DNA of 64,000 nucleotides from Isochrysis galbana (taxonomy: Eukaryota; Haptophyta; Isochrysidales; Isochrysidaceae), in assembly GCA_018136815.1 (NCBI GenBank), contig CM030941.1:2146039-2210038 (forward strand), read 5' to 3'. The first letter of the stretch is position 1. Each line of letters begins with the position of its first letter. The notes below the pieces were generated by a model that was given only the letters and a program-made list of their open reading frames with translations, had not been told where the DNA came from and searched no databases. Position numbers and translations under genes: made by a program. Of this stretch, positions 13,404 through 23,355 are shown one piece after another.

Positions 13404-14099
13404 ATGTCCATATTCCAACCGTACGCCAGCCTGCTCATGCTCCTTCAACTGTTGAGCGGCTCGCTTGCTGCGGCGCTGCCACCGGAGCCGAGAGTGGCCT
13501 GTGGCGCCAACATGACGGTCGGCTACGCCGGCTGCGGGATGGACGAGCAAGTCATGAATATCATAGGTAGCTGGGAGGACGGGTGCACTGCCTGCATGAA
13601 GTACCTCATCGAACGTGGCACATTCATCGGCTGCGGAGGGGGGTGGTGCGAGAAGCCAGCCGGAGGGCTCTTGTCTGGGTCACCGGGCATCTGGCTAAAG
13701 GCTTGGCCAGCGCCGCCGCCGCCACCGAGGGCGCCACCTGAGCTACTTGACGAGAAGAGGCTCATCTACGCAGCAGCAGCTGCTGCTGGTGGGACGATGC
13801 TGCTAGGAATCTTCGCCATCCTCAGTGGAATGGGAAGTGGGATGGCAGCACGGGCCTTCTCGCAGTCGGCACGCTCGCGATTTGCGTTTACAAACCTCGA
13901 CGAGTCGCCGCCTTTGGGACCTGCTCATCCGGAGGAAGCCTACAAGCGTCTTCCACGACCATCCCCTTTAGTCGTGCCCAAACCCAAGTGTTCTGTCCGC
14001 GAGGCAAGAGAAGCGGCGCGAAAGCAACGCGAGGCTCCAAACGGAAACGGGCCCGTCAAACAAGGAGTAGATGGTCCAGACAGCAGTTCGGAAGCATGA
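13404..14099 (+). CDS. Small type I membrane protein, cysteine-rich ectodomain, unknown function
   Basis: The frame from ATG 13404 encodes 231 residues. Residues 1-25 look like a signal peptide (LLMLLQLLSGSLAAA) with a plausible cleavage site near residue 25. The ectodomain (26-115) has clustered cysteines (C33, C44, C61, C64, C77, C82), an N-glycosylation sequon at N36, a CxxC pair, and a proline-rich stalk (PAPPPPPRAPP). A transmembrane segment lies at about 120-142, followed by a basic, serine/proline-rich tail of about 85 residues. I recognise no family. The upstream in-frame GTG at 13380 is rejected because the ATG directly precedes the signal peptide. A GA microsatellite fills the 150 bases upstream. 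Likely a cell-surface or endomembrane protein. Confidence 0.65.
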   Translation: MSIFQPYASLLMLLQLLSGSLAAALPPEPRVACGANMTVGYAGCGMDEQVMNIIGSWEDGCTACMKYLIERGTFIGCGGGWCEKPAGGLLSGSPGIWLKAWPAPPPPPRAPPELLDEKRLIYAAAAAAGGTMLLGIFAILSGMGSGMAARAFSQSARSRFAFTNLDESPPLGPAHPEEAYKRLPRPSPLVVPKPKCSVREAREAARKQREAPNGNGPVKQGVDGPDSSSEA

Positions 14100-15309
14100 A
14101 CCACACTCTGCCTCAAGACTCAGTCACCCTCGCAGTGTCCATGCGACAATTGTTGGTGAGGAGAATCCTTGAGTAGACCACGTCAAGCCATATGCGGAGA
14201 CCCTGCCAATGCATGCACAACGCTGTCGGCGTTATATTCGCTGTCGGTGCTCTGTGGAAGGCAGCTCATTGAAGAATGTATATCAATCTATCAGCTCGCA
14301 TTACACATGCCACACGACTCTTCAAATATTTCACCGTCAACGGCCGACATGCACCCATGATTGCATCTCCAACTGCGGCACCGATTTTCCGCCGCGGACT
14401 GTTCTAGCAGGACGTCTGCTTGCACGACCTCCACGTCCAGCTTGCACGACCTCCACGTCCAGTGTTGGACGCCGCTCCATCTTGTTTTCCATGTGCTTCG
14501 TTTATGCCTATTACCATGTCCCCTATGTTTACATCGCATGCCTTCGAAAGGTGAGAGTGCCCTGCATCCGCTCACTGGCTTTCCTTGGTGCTGGGCGATA
14601 CTATTACTCCCCATGTTCGTCTCACCCTACAGTGTCTCTCCCACTACTTTTTCGTGCGCGTCTTTGTGCCCTTTGTGGATCAGTCAGCTAGACGTCGTTG
14701 GTCATAGCTGCCGCCATTTCGTATAATCGAAACGGGGTGCAGAACGCAATTTTACAATCGCATAGAAACGGTATATTCGCGAGGTCATTCACATATTCAC
14801 ATCGTGTGCTACTACTAAGTCCCTATGCCCGTGCCATCCACCGTCCCCTTGCGCCCGCCCCTCCCCATGCGCGTGTGGATGCGGGTCACCGCGCTTAATT
14901 TAATTGTATTGCAGTGGTACTGACTCTGTTGTGTGAGTGGTGAGGTGGCTAGGGTTGCGTGTTGGGCCTGGAGATGAATGAGAGTGTGCTGAGACAATGA
15001 GGAGAGGGCTTCAGGGATACCAAGGGCCGCGGGGGGGCGGACACAGGACACAGGCGGCACTGGGGCTAGAGGGAGGCTGGGCACCGGTGGGCACGTCGCC
15101 GGTGCCTACGTAGCGCAGCGATGCCAGACAGCTCTCCCAAAGCGCCACAGACCACATATTGCAGCCATTCTGGAAAAACCTTTGAGGATGTCTTTTGGGT
15201 CGTTCTCTTCTCGAATTCGCGCCGCTGTCTCGCCGCTGTCTCGGTTGCCTGTTGTCTTTCATCTGCGGACAAATGCAAATTTTCGCATTTCTTACCTTTA
15301 TTGATATGT
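14100..15309. other. Intergenic region, no supported gene
   Basis: Reading frames here are short and without recognisable motifs. 14410-14465 contains a tandem duplication of CTTGCACGACCTCCACGTCCAG. 14480-14700 is AT-balanced spacer. Nothing else can be supported. Confidence 0.4.
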
Positions 15310-15852
15310 GACGGTCTTTTTTTTGTCGCTTTTTGTGCTTTTCTTCGCTCTCAGGTCGTCGCGTGCCGCCTGCGCGCGCGCCAACCCCTCTGGGGGGACC
15401 TGCAGGCCCCCCCAGGTGGCCGGCTGGGCGGCTCATGGGGGCAGTGGAGGATGGGGCTTCGCCCCTGGCCCCCCCTTCCCCCCCCCTCGCTCGCCCCGCT
15501 GGCCTCGGGGGCCGTCCAAGTTGTCTGTCGCAGTTTGTGGCTCAGAGATGGTGGTCGGGAGTCAGTACGCTTTGGAGTGGGGATGGGCGAAGGATTGCGC
15601 GTCGCGGTGTGCCTTCTGGGAAAGTCTGGAGACAGTCTGGATGAGTGAGTTCATTGCTCAGCACATGCCAAAAGGCATGGCGTGAGGTTGACTGACGGGC
15701 CCCCCTAGAGTCTAGAGGGGCGTTAGTGCCTAAGGGGAGCGGGACGCGAGGCACCCCCCATGACCCCTACTCTAAGAGTAGGTTCAGGGGTCGGCGGCAG
15801 AGGGGAAGGGGAGCGGCGCGCGCTCCATGACTCTATCAGTTTACTGAAAGTT
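15310..15852 (-). mobile_element. Short family C element, inverted, with 5' hairpin at its right end
   Basis: Read on the minus strand, the element begins with an imperfect hairpin (CTTTCAGTAAACTGATAG, 15833-15850) followed by AGTCATGGAGCGCG, the same start as the complete element at 53192. Its other end (about 15310-15360) is a T-rich sequence (TTTTTTTTGTCGCTTTTTGTG) matching the ends of the 38985-39445 copy. Between them is a GC-rich block with GGGGGCAGTGGAGGATGGGGCT similar to 22400 and 39290 in inverted orientation. There is no coding capacity. Confidence 0.5.
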
Positions 15853-15991
15853 TGATTGATGGCGTGGAGGAAAAGGCCGGGGGAGTGGGAGTATAAAAGC
15901 GCTGTGCGTGAGAGTAGTGGGTCCTGAGCCGCGTGCACGGAAAGAATATTAAATCTTAAATGTAGGAATTTTACACACATCATCACTACCA

Positions 15992-18277
15992 TCATGGTGA
16001 ACTGCTAATGGCTGCACAACTGCATGATGCACGGTCTGTCCTTGATCCCGTCGAGGAAATCGCCACCCGATTGGGATCCGTGAATGTCAGGGTCCCTTTC
16101 CTCTGTTTGAGCAGCAAACAACGCGGCTCAACGTTCCCCCCTGCGGAATTATAGTATTCACAACCGGGGAACGAGCGACAGAGCTCGCAGCAAGAAGGCA
16201 AGGTGAGGCCTGATGCAGTGTGTATCACATCACCGTCAGTCCACGTCCCTCGTTCGATTGTGCACGCCGGTGCCGCCTGAACACCTTTCGTCTCGCTCCT
16301 CGCGTCCGCTAGGAATGGATCCCTTCCAACGGTGGCATCAGCCCCGTAGGCATCTTTTCTGCAGCCCGCTAGTGTGTGACGCAGCATGGCCACTTCAGCC
16401 CGGAGGCGCTCCACCTCAGCTTCAAGTGCAGATGTAGAACTGGAGTGTACCGCACGGCTTCCCGCTGGAGAAGTGGAAGACTTACCAGGCAGCGGGATGC
16501 TCACAACAGCCTCTCGAGGAGCCGATTCGGCAACTGCGGCAGTACTCGTTCCTACTTGAGGCGCTACTTTGGGGCTTGCGACAGGAGCGGTGGCAGGATG
16601 CGCATGTGGAGACGGTAGCGACATGGACGCATCCAGTGCGACGTCGTTTCGCTTGGGTAGCTTCTGTGCAGCGACCGACATGTCCTTGGCATGCTGTCGC
16701 AATATTTCAACGACCTCTCGGTCGCTCTCACGATGGACAGCTATAGATTTAGGCTTCGCAGAGTCGAGATGCAGGTCATCCAAGGTGAGCTGCCAAACAT
16801 GCATTCCTGCATGGACCTGTGAGTGCCGTGCGCGCAATGCACTCAGTAAGGACACTGCCTTAGGGTCGCATTCATTCGTACTGCCCTCTCTCCTTAATAT
16901 TGGACAAGGGAAATGCGCACCGGTGTGGACATCACAATGTCCGTTGCCAAGCGGTACAAGGCCGTGCGACGAGGACCAACGGCGGAAAATTCTTCTAAGA
17001 GCAGCGGCTTCTTGAGTGCGGCCAACGCCTGTCGAGCGTGGGCGTTGATGAACACTCGAACAAAATCGTCGCTGCCTGCATCGGGAACCCTAAGCGCCAC
17101 CCAGATGAAAAAAATAGGTGAAAGAGCGAGCCAAAGAAAAATGCGCTTGGCATCTAGGACAGGCCACCGCAGCGAGTACAATCATTGCCAGCAGGCGCGA
17201 CGGCCATTGGCAGTCACTAGAGCCACACACTTCACCCCTCGCACACGAGGGCGGCCAGATGATAGCGCACCAATCGGAATCGTGCAGGTGGTAGGTCGCA
17301 AGGTCAATCGCATTTGACGCTGAATCTCTCATGAAAGAAACTCCCTCATGCATGTACCAATCGGTGGGGTTGAGACGTTTGCACTCGGACTGATTCATTC
17401 CCCCAAGTCGGCTGGGGGGGTGGCCCGCATCAACGTGCGCGAATGCTTCAGCAATCGCCTTGGGACTAGGTGGGGGCGAATAGAGACCTTCTGAGCCAGA
17501 GGCGAGGAGTTGACGAGGCGCGAGCCGTTTCACGAATGGCGCCATTTCGGCATACCAGGCCGCAAGCGGAGCCGCCCCGGTCTCCCCACGACATCGGCAT
17601 TCATTGCAAAGTTCCCAAGCAAATATGGCAGGCTCGTCGCGCATGGCAACCCCGGTGATGTTCGAGACACGCGATGTGACCGCCGTCGCCATTGCTTTGT
17701 ACTGAGCTCGAGAGACAGGTGAGCTGTAAAAGCTCGGGCATGCGTCTCCCGGCTGCCATTCACGGGGAGGCGTGTCCCATCGGGAGTATGCTGCGATGCC
17801 CCCGTAGTCTGACCAGTGGTTCACAAGCGGCAGCAGGAGACGTAGGTCTCGAGCTTTCGCCTCGGCAACAACGAAGTCCAGAGCAGCAAATGTCGCCTCA
17901 TCAAACTCTCCTGGAGCCGGCTGCAGGTGCGGCGCCCCGGGGCCATCTGCGAAGGCCCATGTTCGGATGACCGAGACACCGAGCGAGACAGCATCGTCCA
18001 ACGCCGCTGCTACGTTAGCCTTGCCCTCCTCACCGTAACTGGCTTCCGCCATGAGCCAATAGATGTTTGCGCCAAGGTACCGGAAGGGCTCCTCGCCTAT
18101 GTACAGCTGCATCCCGCTGCGCGTGACGAAGAGCTGAGTGTGGGAGGACAGGAGGCGGCGTTTCGCCGTCTCCGTATGCGCGTCGGCTTGCGGCGACCGT
18201 GGCGGCGGCGCAGCGCTGCTACCGCAGGTGAGGCCGAGAAGGAGGAGGCGCGCCCACCGCCCGCTGCGCTGCGCCAT
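15992..18277 (-). CDS. Secreted GH5 (subfamily 7-like) endo-beta-1,4-mannanase with C-terminal PAN-like domain, three exons
   Basis: GH5_7 enzymes cut beta-1,4-mannan backbones. Exons on the minus strand: 18277-17236, 17075-16921 and 16858-15992, joined by GT-AG introns of 160 and 62 nt, giving 687 residues. Residues 1-26 form a signal peptide (ARLLLLGLTCGSSA). The barrel shows FRYLGANIYWLM, VIRTWAFADG, LLLPLVNHWSDYGG, the acid/base motif FAWELCNE (Glu226) and the nucleophile motif KPLLLEEF (Glu376), then GMHVWQL. After the barrel (about residue 430) come a low-complexity linker, a short coiled coil (ALEAEVERLRAEVAMLRH) and a cysteine-rich segment near 590-660 (CCELCRSFPGCEYY) that resembles a PAN/Apple fold. 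The usual proline after the acid/base Glu is Cys, and the glycine after the nucleophile EF is Ser. Extracellular or vacuolar action is inferred. The PAN call is weaker than the GH5 call. Confidence 0.85.
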
Positions 18278-19903
18278 CGGCGCGCGCACGTGAGTGAGAG
18301 GAAGCGAGCTTTCCGAGTTGTGCTTTCATTTCTCTGGAGCTATGAATACATATTGTACTCTGTCTAATGCACAAGTACTACTAGACTAGAACTCTACAAG
18401 TCGAGGGATTTTGCAGAGCTGAAACTCTGCTTGAAAGATGGTTGGAAGAGCGCACGGAGTTTCAACAATGGCGCCAACGCGAGAAAAACCCGTTGGTTTG
18501 GTTCGACTCCCTAACCCTAATCCTTCCGTCTCCTCAGCTTCCATCTGAGATAGTGGTAACCTTGGATCCGTCATAGGTAAGGGCCCACACAGATATTGAA
18601 TGGGATGCAAGTAAATATTGATATCGAATATCGGACATAAATCAAGTAAGTAAATATCGACCGATATATCGACCTCTAGCGTAGATATCGAGCCTCGTGC
18701 CGAACGCGCAAGTACATATCGATCGATACATTGGTAGCGTTTGCCGACTACGACTACAAAGAGCTGGCCTTACAGCTTCAATTCAATGAGCGCTCCCGCC
18801 TAAAGGAATGAAGGAGCCTTAAGTAGCGTAATGCACACGTTTCACGTTTGTCTTTGAATGTGTGTACGTGCGTGTGGGTGTGTGCTGTGTGCTGTGCTGC
18901 TGTGCTGTGTTGTTATGTTGCTTATATTATATATTATATGTTATATGTTTGCATTTATATGTGATATGTGATATGTGTGTTATATGTGTCATGTGTCTTG
19001 TGTCCTGAGTACTCAGTACTGAGGAGCGGCGGCGGCGCGCACGGTGCGCCTATTGGCACGTGGCACGGCGGCACGGCGGCGCTGCGCGCTCGCCGCGCTT
19101 GGCCGCGGCGGCGGCGCTACGCGCCCCAAGTAAATGTTGACGCTAGGGCGCGAGAGCAAGTAAATGTTGATCGATATATTGGGCCTCCACAGGGCAAGTA
19201 AATGTTGTGTCGATATATTCGTATTCGATATCTGTGTGGGCCCTTAGTCATAGGAGGGTCGAGAGAGTGGGGGGGGGGGCGAGGCCCCCCTCCATGGCGA
19301 CCAATCATAAGATTAGTGGTGGCTGGCCCCCTACGGGTCCTCCATAAGCCCTCTGTATCTGCCGTATCTAGGAGTTGAGTAGCCTCCAGACCAGATACAG
19401 CACATACGGCTGTATCTGGCCCGTTGTCCGTTGTCCAGATACGGTATCCCGTCTCCCATCTAGGCTGGAGACGCTGCAGTGGTGCAGAGTGGCAGTGGCT
19501 GCGAACGCAGGTTCCGTCGTTCACTCTAAGGAGTGAGGAGTCCTTCTTTTGTTCGGACTTCGTTCTCCCTCCCTCCCTTCCCCCTTTTGTGCTGTGCGTG
19601 GGCCGTGTAGCGATAATAATATCTCTAGAAGGCATCTCAACCCACCCGAACACAAGACTATCCTTTCCTGCGTGTGAATCTATATCTGTAGTAGTAGAGC
19701 TTTCCTCAAAGATAGAACCACTGCAACCTTTGCGCGTCTGCCGGCTCGGCGCGAGAGGGGGGAAGGGGGAAGGGGGGAAGAGGGGGAGGGGGGGGGGGGG
19801 GGGGGAGGGGTCTGCCGGCCGCCTCGCCCGGGCTCGGTGCGCGCCGCCGTCGGGCAGGCGAGTGGTGCTGGCTCTCGGCCGCCACCAGAGGCCGGACGGG
19901 CCG
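18278..19903. promoter_or_regulatory. Divergent upstream region of the mannanase and GT61-like genes
   Basis: The two genes are transcribed away from each other, 1.6 kb apart. The interval contains a short telomere-like CCCTAACCCTAA (about 18510), a 667-bp terminal-inverted-repeat element (18580-19246), and a G-rich homopurine run (about 19756-19810). Promoter elements cannot be pinpointed. Confidence 0.4.
18580..19246. mobile_element. Non-autonomous hAT-like MITE with 19-bp TIRs and 8-bp target duplication
   Basis: The left end TAAGGGCCCACACAGATAT (18580-18598) is repeated perfectly inverted at 19228-19246. The element is flanked on both sides by GTCATAGG (18572-18579 and 19247-19254), an exact 8-bp direct duplication. 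Eight-base duplications and short TIRs of this type are the signature of hAT-superfamily DNA transposons. Inside each end are sub-terminal copies of CAAGTAAATRTTGATCGATA (about 18609, 18647, 18708, 19127, 19158, 19194), typical transposase-binding arrays. The centre is TG-rich and GGC-rich and encodes no transposase. The perfect TIRs and duplication suggest a fairly recent insertion. Confidence 0.88.
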
Positions 19904-21340
19904 ATGGCCGCCGCCCCGTCACTCGAGCTCCGACGCGATGTGTGCGTCGCATCGTACCGGTGTGCTGGTCTGGTGGGTGCGAGGTACAAGCTTATCCCAG
20001 CCAAGTCCCTGAAGCCGTCGCAGGTGTGGAAAACGTATAGTGGGCTCACGGTTTTTCTCTCAGCGAAGCACGGTGCCTCCATAGACTGGTCGAATCTGGC
20101 GCATTGGTCTTCGGCGTGTATGTTCTTGGCTGCGGCAGCTATTGCTGAGTTGCCAAATCTGGGCCGCTTCGGCCAGCGGCTTGCAGACTACGCGCAGACA
20201 GCGCTCCGCGTGGCCTTACCACAGGTGGTAGCTAACCAGACTTCTTGTAAAGGCGGTGCTCGTCGATCTCCTGCGCTTATGGCACGCGGGCGATCTTCGG
20301 AGATGTTTGGTGCATTTGCGCTCGCAGCTGCGATTGTGGTGGTCGATGCCTTGCAAAACGGGTCGCTGCTCGCGTCCGTGCCCATCAGCGGTGCATCGAC
20401 ACGAACAGTGGCGCCGTCCTTTCCTGTAGCATTGCAACATGAGTTGCTTCTGTGCGGACAAGTGGCCGCACCACCCAAGAAATATACGTGCTTTGCATCT
20501 CTTGTACGAGCGCGTTGGACGGAAGAGACTCGCTCACGCGGAATGAACGTGGCGCTCGAACACTTGATCCTGACGACGGACTTGCGCTTGCGCAGGTTGA
20601 CGGGGTCTCGTGTTCACAAAGCCATCCGTGAGGTCGTCGGGCTGCCTCCTCCCGCCCCTTCTAGTTCAGGCGTGTCTCCTCGTCGGCAGGTCGTCCTTTT
20701 GACACGCCGCACTCAATCCATCTGGGTGAATAGGCAAGCGATGGTCCGTTCTATGCGTCAAACCAGTTTGTTTTCTGGTGCCGACTTCCTAGACGCTGGC
20801 GACGCCGAAGATTTGGGTCTCTCCGACGAGGGCTGCTATCTTGCCGCACCCCAAGTCGCCCTATGGTCCAGCGCGTGGCTCGTGGTCTCAGTAGTGGGTG
20901 CGCACGAGTCAAATGTCGTCTTCATGTCACCCGATTCGGCGGGGCTCCTTGAGTCATTCAATTGTGGGCACAACACGCGGACCTACGCGAACCTTGCCAC
21001 CGCAGCAGGTGTGCCGTATACTCCCACTCGAGAGAGCGAACAGCAAGGCCATGGATGGCTCACAACGGCCAGCCAGCAACTCGTTCGCCAGGCGTGTGAG
21101 CACTTGGGCCTGCCGGCCTCGACGTGTACTGTTGATTCCATCCTTAGCGTCAAGCCGCACCTCTACGAGCGGAACAACTGTTCAGGAAGGAGTGCACGCG
21201 CGCTGCTGTGGATGAATATGCCCCGCATGCACATTCTTACTGGTGAGAGTGCAGACGTACTCAGGGCCCTGAAGGCTCGGCTTCAGGGCCCGAGCGACTC
21301 TCACGGCGCAAGTGAAGCGCTGATGACGCCACGTGCTTGA
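19904..21340 (+). CDS. Putative GT61-like (DUF563) glycosyltransferase
   Basis: The frame from ATG 19904 gives 478 residues. The C-terminal half resembles GT61 enzymes: a Rossmann-type segment RRQVVLLTRRTQSIWVNRQAM, then ALWSSAWLVVSVVGAHESNVVFMSPDSAGLLESF. The latter matches the GT61 pattern of a hydrophobic strand, a Gly-(Ala)-His motif and a following FxxPxS...E. An upstream DWSNLAHW segment fits the N..H motif. GT61 members add pentoses or GlcNAc to glycans in the Golgi or ER; the donor here cannot be told. There is no clear N-terminal anchor after ATG 19904, and the frame stays open upstream to 19424 through a G homopolymer, so an upstream exon or a different start is possible. ATG 20302, before a hydrophobic stretch, is another candidate but would lose the N..H motif. 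Confidence 0.55.
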   Translation: MAAAPSLELRRDVCVASYRCAGLVGARYKLIPAKSLKPSQVWKTYSGLTVFLSAKHGASIDWSNLAHWSSACMFLAAAAIAELPNLGRFGQRLADYAQTALRVALPQVVANQTSCKGGARRSPALMARGRSSEMFGAFALAAAIVVVDALQNGSLLASVPISGASTRTVAPSFPVALQHELLLCGQVAAPPKKYTCFASLVRARWTEETRSRGMNVALEHLILTTDLRLRRLTGSRVHKAIREVVGLPPPAPSSSGVSPRRQVVLLTRRTQSIWVNRQAMVRSMRQTSLFSGADFLDAGDAEDLGLSDEGCYLAAPQVALWSSAWLVVSVVGAHESNVVFMSPDSAGLLESFNCGHNTRTYANLATAAGVPYTPTRESEQQGHGWLTTASQQLVRQACEHLGLPASTCTVDSILSVKPHLYERNNCSGRSARALLWMNMPRMHILTGESADVLRALKARLQGPSDSHGASEALMTPRA

Positions 21341-21789
21341 AGACTGTCCATGATCTTTGCCAGCGAGGCCCTGGGAGGCCTAAAATTGCGTGCCGGTGCG
21401 CCATGCATTTGCAGACATTAGTGGCATGCTTGTAGAACATGGGTCATATTGGCACCAGCAACACTACGATCGCGACGGCGGGAGGCGGCGGCCGTCATCC
21501 AGCTAAGTGGCAAACGCCCAAGCGTCTCAGGTATACATAGTACTGCTCAAACCACACGCAAGCACGTCCTGCGCAGCCGAGCAGCGGCTAGTGCCAGTGG
21601 GACGTGCGCCTCATTTCGGCTCGTCTTTCGTTGGAGTGCTGGAGTTGAATATGCATAATTCGTTGTAAAATTAGGGCTAGGCCAATAGAGGGTTTTTGCA
21701 GGCCGCAATAGGTCAACGGTCAGCACAAACACTAGCCAGCCAGTAGGCCTGCTTAGACCCCATACTCCGAACCGGGCCCAAGGTAGTGC

Positions 21790-21960
21790 ACCTGGGCCAG
21801 GCCCCTGAAACCGACCTGAAAAGGAATGATGGGGGGAAGGGGGAAAGGAAAGAGATGGAGCGAAGGGAAATGAGGGCGGTGTCAATGGAGAGCGGAGAGG
21901 CGTGGAGAACCTAGTCGTAGTAGGCATTGCAGCCCCGAATCCGAATCTTCAGATGTTCTT
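21790..21960 (+). mobile_element. Non-LTR retroelement 3'-end remnant (family A type)
   Basis: The purine block GGAATGATGGGGGGAAGGGG...GGAGCGAAGGGAAA leads to GAATCTTCAGATGTTCTT. It parallels 10022-10160 and 39715-39845 base for base over much of its length. 5'-truncated. Confidence 0.6.
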
Positions 21961-22089
21961 ATTTGCAAGCCGCAATAGGGCCCCAACAGACCCCCACCCC
22001 CACCCCAACGGTGTCGGGGCGTTGTTGAGGCTCTGTGTTGCGGCCGTCCTACAAAAAGAGAAAATCAACCTACTTTTGACTTGCTTGCA

Positions 22090-22560
22090 TAAGTGGGGGT
22101 CAATAGGGGCATGAGGGCCTCGCGCCCCCCTCACTCCATCGCGGACACCCCCCGGGGTGGGCCCGTACATTCAACCCCAGCCCCTGCCAGATGGCAAGGG
22201 CTGGGGTCTCATCATTCTGGCTCAGACCCCCAGTGGGCGCGGGCCGCGAGCCGCAGCTCCCACGCCCGCGCTGGGCCTGCCCTCGACCCTCGAGCTGACT
22301 CCCCCCGCCCCTGGTCGCCAAGCATACAGGGGCCTCTGGGCGGTTCCCATGGCCCATGGCCAGCGAGGTGAGCGTGGGAGTGGGACAGGCAGGGAGGGCC
22401 AGGGGCCAAGCCCCAGTCTCCACTGCCCCCTGAGCTGCCCTTGTTGGCCCTCTGGGAGCCCTCAAAGGACCTCTGAGAGCAGGCCAGGGTGCGCGCATGG
22501 CGCATGGCGACGCGCCGCAGGGACAACGAGACAACGATCAATAACGATGGGTGAGATTAG
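22090..22560 (+). mobile_element. Short family C element
   Basis: Alternating homology to 39000-39440: GGGGCATGAGGGCC...CCATCGC.GACACCCCC, then CAGCCCCTGCC..ATGGCAAGGGCTG, CATTCTGGCTCAGACCC, and GGCCAGGGGCCAAGCCCCAG. The 5' hairpin seen at 38989 is not recognisable here, so this copy is either diverged or 5'-truncated. No coding capacity. Confidence 0.55.
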
Positions 22561-22842
22561 AGAGAGAGAGAGGGAGAGGGGGGGGTTTGCACCCCCCCCG
22601 ATGGAGTGCGGTGCGATGGAGTGCGGTGAGAGATGGGCCCCGTCTGCGTTAGCTAACATGCGAGGCGGGGCGACTGGCGACAGGAGGGAGATGAGAAGGG
22701 AGGGGCTCAAGACGACTAGTAGTACTACTAGTAGTAGTAGTATTATTTTTGCTCGCAACTTGTAAGCTCTAGAGGTAGTAGTTTACTCGTAGGAGTATGA
22801 GTCCTCACTCCACTTCAACCTGGATTTTCGCGGCATCCCGAG

Positions 22843-23355
22843 ATGTTCGCGAGCTGGGTCTGCCTAGTGAGTGGGGCATTGCTGGCGCCATCGCTCCAGC
22901 AAGCGCCCGTTGCTCCACGCACGAGTGATGCACGTTGCACAGTTTCTTGTCTGGGTGGAGGGCTTGCTTCCGACTTGCTACTCCAGGTGAAGCTGTCTCG
23001 CATGGACGGCACTGCGCTACAGGACTGGATCTGCCGCTGTCCATTCTCGCTTGCGCTGCCTGTGCAGCCAATGAGCTGGCACCCTGTCGAGGGTCCGCCA
23101 CTTGGTGTTGAGCTGCGCTTTCGCAGGAAACCGAGCGACGCGAAAGGGGGAATTGATGGGGGAATTCGCTTCATCATCAGCGATGAGCTTGATGACGATA
23201 CTTCACATGGCGGCGCTCTTCTGGTCACCCGGATGAGTGAAGGCCAGTACGTCCCAAAGATATTTTCAGAAAAGGCCATTGTGAAGCTTGTCGTCAACGA
23301 ATTGGAACGACTACCAGCCGAGGTGGGTGAGGTGGCTGCCGTTTTGCGGCTGTAG
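22843..23355 (+). CDS. Hypothetical secreted or organelle-targeted protein, 170 aa
   Basis: The frame opens at ATG 22843 and closes at 23355. The first 15 or so residues (MFASWVCLVSGALLA) form a hydrophobic signal-like segment, followed by a Ser/Pro/Gln-rich stretch that could be a cleavage region or a transit peptide. The body has compact mixed alpha/beta character (RCTVSCLGGGLASDLLLQVKLSRM, GIRFIISDELDDD, ALLVTRMSEGQYVP, AIVKLVVNELERLP) with four cysteines in the first half. Composition looks like real protein rather than repeat translation. I recognise no family. An additional 3' exon cannot be excluded. Confidence 0.45.
   Translation: MFASWVCLVSGALLAPSLQQAPVAPRTSDARCTVSCLGGGLASDLLLQVKLSRMDGTALQDWICRCPFSLALPVQPMSWHPVEGPPLGVELRFRRKPSDAKGGIDGGIRFIISDELDDDTSHGGALLVTRMSEGQYVPKIFSEKAIVKLVVNELERLPAEVGEVAAVLRL

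Larger units (their letters stand above)
21341..22842. other. Intergenic region with two retroelement fragments
   Basis: About 21790-21960 is a family A 3' end (GAATCTTCAGATGTTCTT). About 22090-22560 is a short GC-rich family C element. 22715-22745 is a (TAG)n trinucleotide tract. No gene is supported. Confidence 0.5.

Noticed and set aside
15892-15898. TATAAAA box
   Set aside because: On the plus strand it precedes no gene; the nearest gene ends there on the other strand.
18440-18520. Possible tRNA gene: a GGTTCGACTCC B-box-like word
   Set aside because: No matching A box, anticodon arm or complementary acceptor stem could be drawn around it.
18508-18524. Interstitial telomere repeat CCCTAACCCTAA
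   Set aside because: Only two units, which is expected by chance and near a mobile element; no array.
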